From Alloscardovia macacae (GTDB lineage: Bacteria > Actinomycetota > Actinomycetes > Actinomycetales > Bifidobacteriaceae): a stretch of 64,000 nucleotides of DNA. The DNA lies in contig NZ_MWWT01000009.1 in NCBI RefSeq assembly GCF_002259705.1, forward strand, positions 62,001-126,000, given 5' to 3'. The notes below the pieces were generated by a model that saw nothing but the letters and a program-made list of their open reading frames with translations, was not told where the DNA came from and did not search any database. Both the position numbers and the translations under genes were made by a program. Positions 60,019 to 64,000 of this stretch are shown piece by piece (position 1 is the first letter of the stretch; each line of letters begins with the position of its first letter).

Positions 60019-60872
60019 TATGCCTGAACCTCCTTACTCGTGGTGAGCTTATTCTGAATGAGGGCGATGGCTGCGACCAGGATGAAGAACAGCACTGCCT
60101 TCGCCTGTCCTACGCCTTCCCATCCCATGCGTCCGTAGAAGGTGCGGGTGATGTTCATGGCCAAACCTTCAGACATATAGCTCGGAGCGCCGTTCGTTAA
60201 GGCGAGGTTCTGGTCGTAGAGCTTAAAGCCGTTCGTCACCGTAAGGAACGAGCACACGGTAATGGATGGCATCATGAGTGGAACGATGATGCGGAACATG
60301 ATCTGGCGCCCATTCGCCCCATCTACCGATGCTGCTTCGAGCACATCCGTCGGAAGGGACTGCAGACCAGCGATGTAGATGATCATCATGTACCCTATCT
60401 GCTGCCAGCTGACCACGACGACCAGTCCCCAGAAACCATAGGTGGCAGAGTACGTCAGCGCGCGCCCCCAGTGCGCCAGAATGCCGTTCAGCAGAAGCAG
60501 CCAAATGTAGCCCAGAATGATACCGCCGATGAGGTTCGGCATGAACAGAGCCGAACGGTACAGGGACGATCCCTTAATAGCACGCGTAAGCAAGTATGCT
60601 ATAGCAAATGCGATAACGTTAATAATGATGGTGGTCACTATGGTGAACGCTGTAGAGAAGCCCAGAGCATGAATGAACTGAGGGTCAGCGAGCGCCCTCT
60701 GGAAGTTCTTCAGGCCCACGAACTGCCCATCTGTCACTGTAGTAAACTCACAGAAGCTTAAGTACACACCCATGATAAATGGTACTAAGAAGCCTATGAT
60801 GAATGCTAGGAAAGTAGGGGCGGCGAAAAGTGCCCACCACTTTCGTATAGCTTTACCGGCCATATCTACCAT
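60018..60872 (-). CDS. Carbohydrate ABC transporter permease (MalF type)
   Basis: 284 residues from ATG 60872 with AAGGAGGAG upstream (upstream frame extension rejected). LFMPNLIGGIILGYIWLLLL, EAASVDGANGRQIMFRIIVP (EAA loop) and LTNGAPSYMSEGLAMNIT are typical CUT1 features. Translationally coupled to the second permease. Its binding protein gene lies upstream on the same strand beyond the lacI-type regulator gene. Confidence 0.94.
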   Translation of the reverse strand: MVDMAGKAIRKWWALFAAPTFLAFIIGFLVPFIMGVYLSFCEFTTVTDGQFVGLKNFQRALADPQFIHALGFSTAFTIVTTIIINVIAFAIAYLLTRAIKGSSLYRSALFMPNLIGGIILGYIWLLLLNGILAHWGRALTYSATYGFWGLVVVVSWQQIGYMMIIYIAGLQSLPTDVLEAASVDGANGRQIMFRIIVPLMMPSITVCSFLTVTNGFKLYDQNLALTNGAPSYMSEGLAMNITRTFYGRMGWEGVGQAKAVLFFILVAAIALIQNKLTTSKEVQA

Positions 60873-61407
60873 GTGGCTCTCCTCCTTCGATACACTGCTT
60901 TGTGAATCTGCGGGGTGCGGACTGAGGTACCCAGTCCGGATAGGCTCGTACCTATGTGGCTCTCCTATAGAAGTCCACACACAGGCACGTACCGCTCCCC
61001 TGAAGACTCTTTCTCATCTGTGCCTCGCCTCACTGCTGTGTAATCGCGCTTCATACTCGTTACTCCGTCGTGTCTGCACGTGGTATGGCTCAGCTCGGAT
61101 GAACTCTATAGCTCCATCATAACCTCGAGCATGGAGGATGTCAAACGTTCGCATTTTTCGTCGTGTCTTCCAGTATGAAACGCGTCATCTGTTCTGCAAA
61201 AAACTCGCGAGACTTCTTTCGAAGAGCCGCTTCAGTACCTCTTTACACCAAACAAAAACGCCATCTTTCGCGCCTGACTGCGGCGAGCAGCCCGTACGGT
61301 CCGTTCTGCAAAAAACTCGCTGGACTTTTTTGCAAACGTTTGTATTTTTCCCCTCTTCCTGATGGTAGAATACACTATATAAAGTCTTACATGTATAGGA
61401 GGTATAC
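60873..61407. promoter_or_regulatory. Divergent control region of the sugar permeases and LacI regulator
   Basis: The 535-bp gap holds no gene. CAAACGTTTG (61333-61342, within TTGCAAACGTTTGTA) is a perfect LacI-family operator core 65 bp before the regulator start; CAAACGTTCG (61142-61151) is a nine-of-ten match nearer the permease side. GTTCTGCAAAAAACTCGC occurs as a direct repeat at 61191-61208 and 61303-61320. These suggest joint control of both transcripts by the LacI protein. Confidence 0.65.
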
Positions 61408-62427
61408 ATGAGCAGCACTATTCAGGATGTCGCTCACGCAGCGGGAGTGTCCCCATCGACCGTCTCGCGCGCCTTTACGCGACCAGATCTCGTCTCCGCG
61501 AAGACGCGTGAGCGCATCTTACAGGTCGCATCTGAGCTTCATTTTTCCCTCTCGCGCTCTGCAGCAGCACTGAAATCTGGCAAATCTTTGCGCATCGCGC
61601 TCCTCATGAGCGGTAAGATGAATCTCTGGTTCGTGTCCTCCATCTTCGAAGGGCTGAACGAAGTCTTCCATGACGCCGGTTACGATGTCTCGGTCTACCA
61701 GATGTCCACCACAGACGAGCGCAAGGAATTCTTCCAGAACCTTCCTCTGCGCCGGAACGCGGACGCCGTCATCGTCTCCTCGTTTAGCATCGAGAAGGAG
61801 GAGGTGCAGCTCCTGAGCTCCATAGGTATTCCCGTCATCGGCATTAATGTGGATAATCCGGACGAGCTCGGCTTTACCGCTGCCGTGAACATCGATGATA
61901 TTCACGGTTCGGAGCTCGCCGCCCGCCACCTCATTCAGCTGGGGCACACGAAGATAGCATATGTGAGCACACATCGTAACGTCACTCTGCACTTCTCTGT
62001 GCAGACGCGTATCGACTCCTTTGCTGCATACTGCGCATCGGAGGGGGTGACCGTACAGAATATCCCGTGTAACATTACTGAAGACGGCCGCTACCCTATT
62101 AGCGATGTGGCTTCCCGCATCCTCAGTATGCCTGAACTGCCTACGGCCATCGCGTGCCAGGAAGACGGCATAGCCATTCCGCTCAAGTTCCAGCTCGAGC
62201 GCAGCGGTCTGCACATTCCGCGCGATATCTCGCTGATCGGCTTCGACGACAGCTTCTATGCCTCGGATTTGGGTCTGACCACCATTCGTCAGAATCCTAT
62301 AGAGCTCGCTCGTAAGGCGGCACAGATGACGCTGGAGCTCATCGACGGTAAGACACTGGATACTCCGCTGTGCGTGGAGAAGGCTGAGCTCGTCGTGCGC
62401 TCCACCACGACGCGTGCGCACGCGTAA
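61408..62427 (+). CDS. LacI-family transcriptional regulator
   Basis: 339 residues. N-terminal HTH TIQDVAHAAGVSPSTVSRAF and hinge ALKSGKSLRIALLM, then a periplasmic-binding-like effector domain with SIGIPVIGINVDNPDELG, RHLIQLGHTKIAYVS, and LIGFDDSFYASDLGLTTIRQ. It likely represses the sugar ABC genes on both sides, with binding to the CAAACGTTTG site. RBS AGGAGG. A rho-independent terminator follows. Confidence 0.94.
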   Translation: MSSTIQDVAHAAGVSPSTVSRAFTRPDLVSAKTRERILQVASELHFSLSRSAAALKSGKSLRIALLMSGKMNLWFVSSIFEGLNEVFHDAGYDVSVYQMSTTDERKEFFQNLPLRRNADAVIVSSFSIEKEEVQLLSSIGIPVIGINVDNPDELGFTAAVNIDDIHGSELAARHLIQLGHTKIAYVSTHRNVTLHFSVQTRIDSFAAYCASEGVTVQNIPCNITEDGRYPISDVASRILSMPELPTAIACQEDGIAIPLKFQLERSGLHIPRDISLIGFDDSFYASDLGLTTIRQNPIELARKAAQMTLELIDGKTLDTPLCVEKAELVVRSTTTRAHA

Positions 62428-62442
62428 GTTCGTTTTTTCGTA

Positions 62443-62474
62443 AGGGCTGCTGGCACCGTTCAGCAGCCCTTTTT
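62443..62474 (+). terminator. Rho-independent terminator after the LacI gene
   Basis: AGGGCTGCTG-gcaccgtt-CAGCAGCCCT followed by TTTTC. Confidence 0.92.
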
Positions 62475-62813
62475 CTGTCAATTTTTCCTCAACATTCCGC
62501 CATCGTTACCATGAACGGCGTCCCCGCGGTGACGGGGTTATGTGAGGGCGCACATGGATTCGTACACACACATCTAAGAAACAGGGAGCAGATCAGTCGA
62601 CTTTTTTGCAAGTTATTCCATTCTGATCGTTGCTGGACGTAAAAAGTGGAATAACTCGCATAATAGTCGGCAAACAGCGAGAAGCGAGAAGCGCTGATAA
62701 GTACCGCAGACCCACACGTCACAAACACGCAAGCGGCCCGCCCCCGAAACCAGGAGCGAGCCGCCTCATATCTTCAGTTATATATCTGAGTCGAAGAAAC
62801 TACGTACGAGACT
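62475..62813. other. Gene-free gap before the sugar-binding protein stop, with two inverted repeats
   Basis: AGTTATTCCA (62611-62620) pairs with TGGAATAACT (62647-62656); GACTTTTTTGCAA lies just before (62599-62611) and also occurs at 61323-61335. At 62731-62766 AAGCGGCCCGC pairs (with wobble) with GCGAGCCGCCT, a probable terminator for the binding-protein gene on the minus strand. No coding frame supported. Confidence 0.55.
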
Positions 62814-64000
62814 TTAGTGTGCAGCGTTTGCGTATTCCTCAGCCCAGCCATCCACGAAGGCCTTCTTCACGTTAGCCCAGTCACCGGTACCCTGTGCGTA
62901 CTCGAGGAGAGCCTGACCCAGGTTATTCTTCCAGTTCTCCGAAGGCATCATAGTGAAGTTCCAGGATACTGGGGTCTTACCCGACTGGGAGTCTTCTACA
63001 GCTGCCTGAACCAGTGGGTTCTCAGACTTGACATCAGCGAAGTTCTTAAATGGTACCGTGAAGCCCATATCCTTGGAGAGGGACTCGATGCCCTGCTTCG
63101 AGCTGGTGACCCACTTGAGGAAGTCTTCGGTAGCCTTCTGATCCTTCTCGGAAGCCTTTGCATTAATGCACCAGTAGTTCTCCGAACCGGTAGCCAGGCC
63201 CTGCTTTTCTTCACCGTTTGCACCGATGTAGATAGGCAGCATGCCTACAGATTCTGGCTTCATGCCTGCCTTCTGCAGGTCAGACCATGCCCAGGTACCG
63301 TTCTGGTAGAAGACAGCCTTACCCAGAGCGAACTCAGAGTTTGCATCGTCACCAGTCTTAGCACTCAGCTGAGTCTTCGGCGTGGTGGAGTCGTTAATGT
63401 ACAGGTCGAAGATCTTCTTATAGTTATCCAGGTACTTACCCTCTACCTTTGCAGGCTGCTCGGTAACCTTACCATCCTTGAATTCGTAGTACAGTGGCAG
63501 GTTCGCCAGGTGGGTCTTAAAGCGCCAGTCCGAGCTGGAATCGAAGCCAGCTGACGTGAAGGCGCCTTCCACACCGAGGTCTGCCTTATGCGCCTGAATG
63601 CCATCTGCCACAGCCTTCAGCTTATCGAAGCTGTTAATCTCATCCACAGACTTTACAGCTGCATCCGAGAGTGCGAAGTACTTCGCGAGGATGTCCTTGT
63701 TATAGATGAGGCCGTACGTCTCCGTCACATATGGCACGCCCACGACCTTATCGCCATCCTTGAGCGCCATATCCTTATCGTTCAGCTGCTCGTAGATGTA
63801 CGACTTCGACAGGTCTGCCGTGTAGTTCTTCCAGCTCTGGTAGCCCACTGGTCCGTTTATCTGGAACAGCGTCGGCGCGTCAGTCTTCGCTATCTCGGAC
63901 TTCAGCGTGGTTTCGTAGGAGCCCGATGCAGCGTTCTGCACCTTTACCTCGACGCCCGTTTCCTTCGTATAGGCCTTCGCGAGCGCCTGCCACTGGTCAG
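62814..64000 (-). CDS. Carbohydrate ABC transporter substrate-binding protein (N-terminus beyond the window)
   Basis: 395 residues visible, open to the window edge (QWQALAKAYTKETGVEVKVQ). SBP_bac_1 type, with LFQINGPVGYQSWKNYTADL, DKVVGVPYVTETYGLIYNKD, and FYQNGTWAWSDLQKAGMKP. An N-terminal lipoprotein signal should lie outside. It delivers a sugar to the two permeases downstream on the same strand. The lacI-type gene on the opposite strand is placed between this gene and the permeases. Confidence 0.93.
   Translation of the reverse strand, partial: DQWQALAKAYTKETGVEVKVQNAASGSYETTLKSEIAKTDAPTLFQINGPVGYQSWKNYTADLSKSYIYEQLNDKDMALKDGDKVVGVPYVTETYGLIYNKDILAKYFALSDAAVKSVDEINSFDKLKAVADGIQAHKADLGVEGAFTSAGFDSSSDWRFKTHLANLPLYYEFKDGKVTEQPAKVEGKYLDNYKKIFDLYINDSTTPKTQLSAKTGDDANSEFALGKAVFYQNGTWAWSDLQKAGMKPESVGMLPIYIGANGEEKQGLATGSENYWCINAKASEKDQKATEDFLKWVTSSKQGIESLSKDMGFTVPFKNFADVKSENPLVQAAVEDSQSGKTPVSWNFTMMPSENWKNNLGQALLEYAQGTGDWANVKKAFVDGWAEEYANAAH

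Overview
The window is a bifidobacterial-type chromosome segment of moderate GC. The strongest taxonomic marker is the tmRNA at 34966-35363, whose encoded tag reads AKSNRTEFALAA, the tag I associate with Bifidobacterium and close relatives. The ExoIII, DUF3159/DUF3710, TypA, XerC, Opp and sugar-ABC content fits the family Bifidobacteriaceae. I cannot name the species.

Layout. 1-8666: host genes. They are an FtsX-type ABC exporter (partial) with its ATPase, a PfkB sugar kinase, a lipid kinase, tRNA-Gly(GCC), a DUF1054 protein, an oxalate/formate-type MFS carrier, a membrane-anchored HNH nuclease with an Excalibur domain, a bacterial PH-domain protein and a broken membrane-anchored small protein. 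8667-34974: a 26.3-kb siphovirus-type prophage inserted at the 3' end of ssrA and bounded by 60-bp direct repeats (58 of 60 identical). 34966-64000: ssrA, a NYN nuclease, Dtd, a K+ channel, two Fic proteins, an AraC regulator with an SDR enzyme, a 23S/tRNA uridine methyltransferase, an ExoIII, a complete oligopeptide ABC system (oppA-B-C-DF), XerC, tyrA-pheA, TypA, ParA, and a sugar ABC system (permeases, DUF624 partner, LacI regulator, partial binding protein).

The prophage runs left to right: RecT annealing protein, SSB, a replication protein whose gene contains four 21-bp iterons plus an AT-rich tract (candidate origin), a zinc-ribbon/HTH protein, HNH, ParB-DUF4417, a zincin, terminase small and large subunits, portal, a MuF-type capsid protein carrying a C-terminal CdiA-CT-like nuclease toxin, scaffold, major capsid, neck and tail genes, two tail chaperones joined by a canonical -1 slippery site (CCCAAAT), tape measure, distal tail, a tail protein split by one in-frame TAA, a receptor-binding protein, a lysis cassette (GH25-CW7-LysM endolysin, holin), then on the minus strand an HTH/excisionase-like gene and the integrase.

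The most striking system is at 30237-30908. The receptor-binding protein gene ends in a 104-codon C-terminal cassette. Immediately beyond it, tail-to-tail on the opposite strand, lies a second 104-codon cassette of the same type. The pair is bounded by inverted 23-bp repeats (22 of 23 identical) lying in the same reading-frame phase, so one inversion would swap the receptor-binding domain. This resembles the RBP inversion (Rin) systems described for bifidobacterial prophages, but here there are two states only and no dedicated invertase is visible. The prophage also shows single nonsense codons in otherwise open frames (tail gene, HTH gene, end of integrase) and no recognisable CI-type repressor, so it may be recently damaged or unusually regulated.
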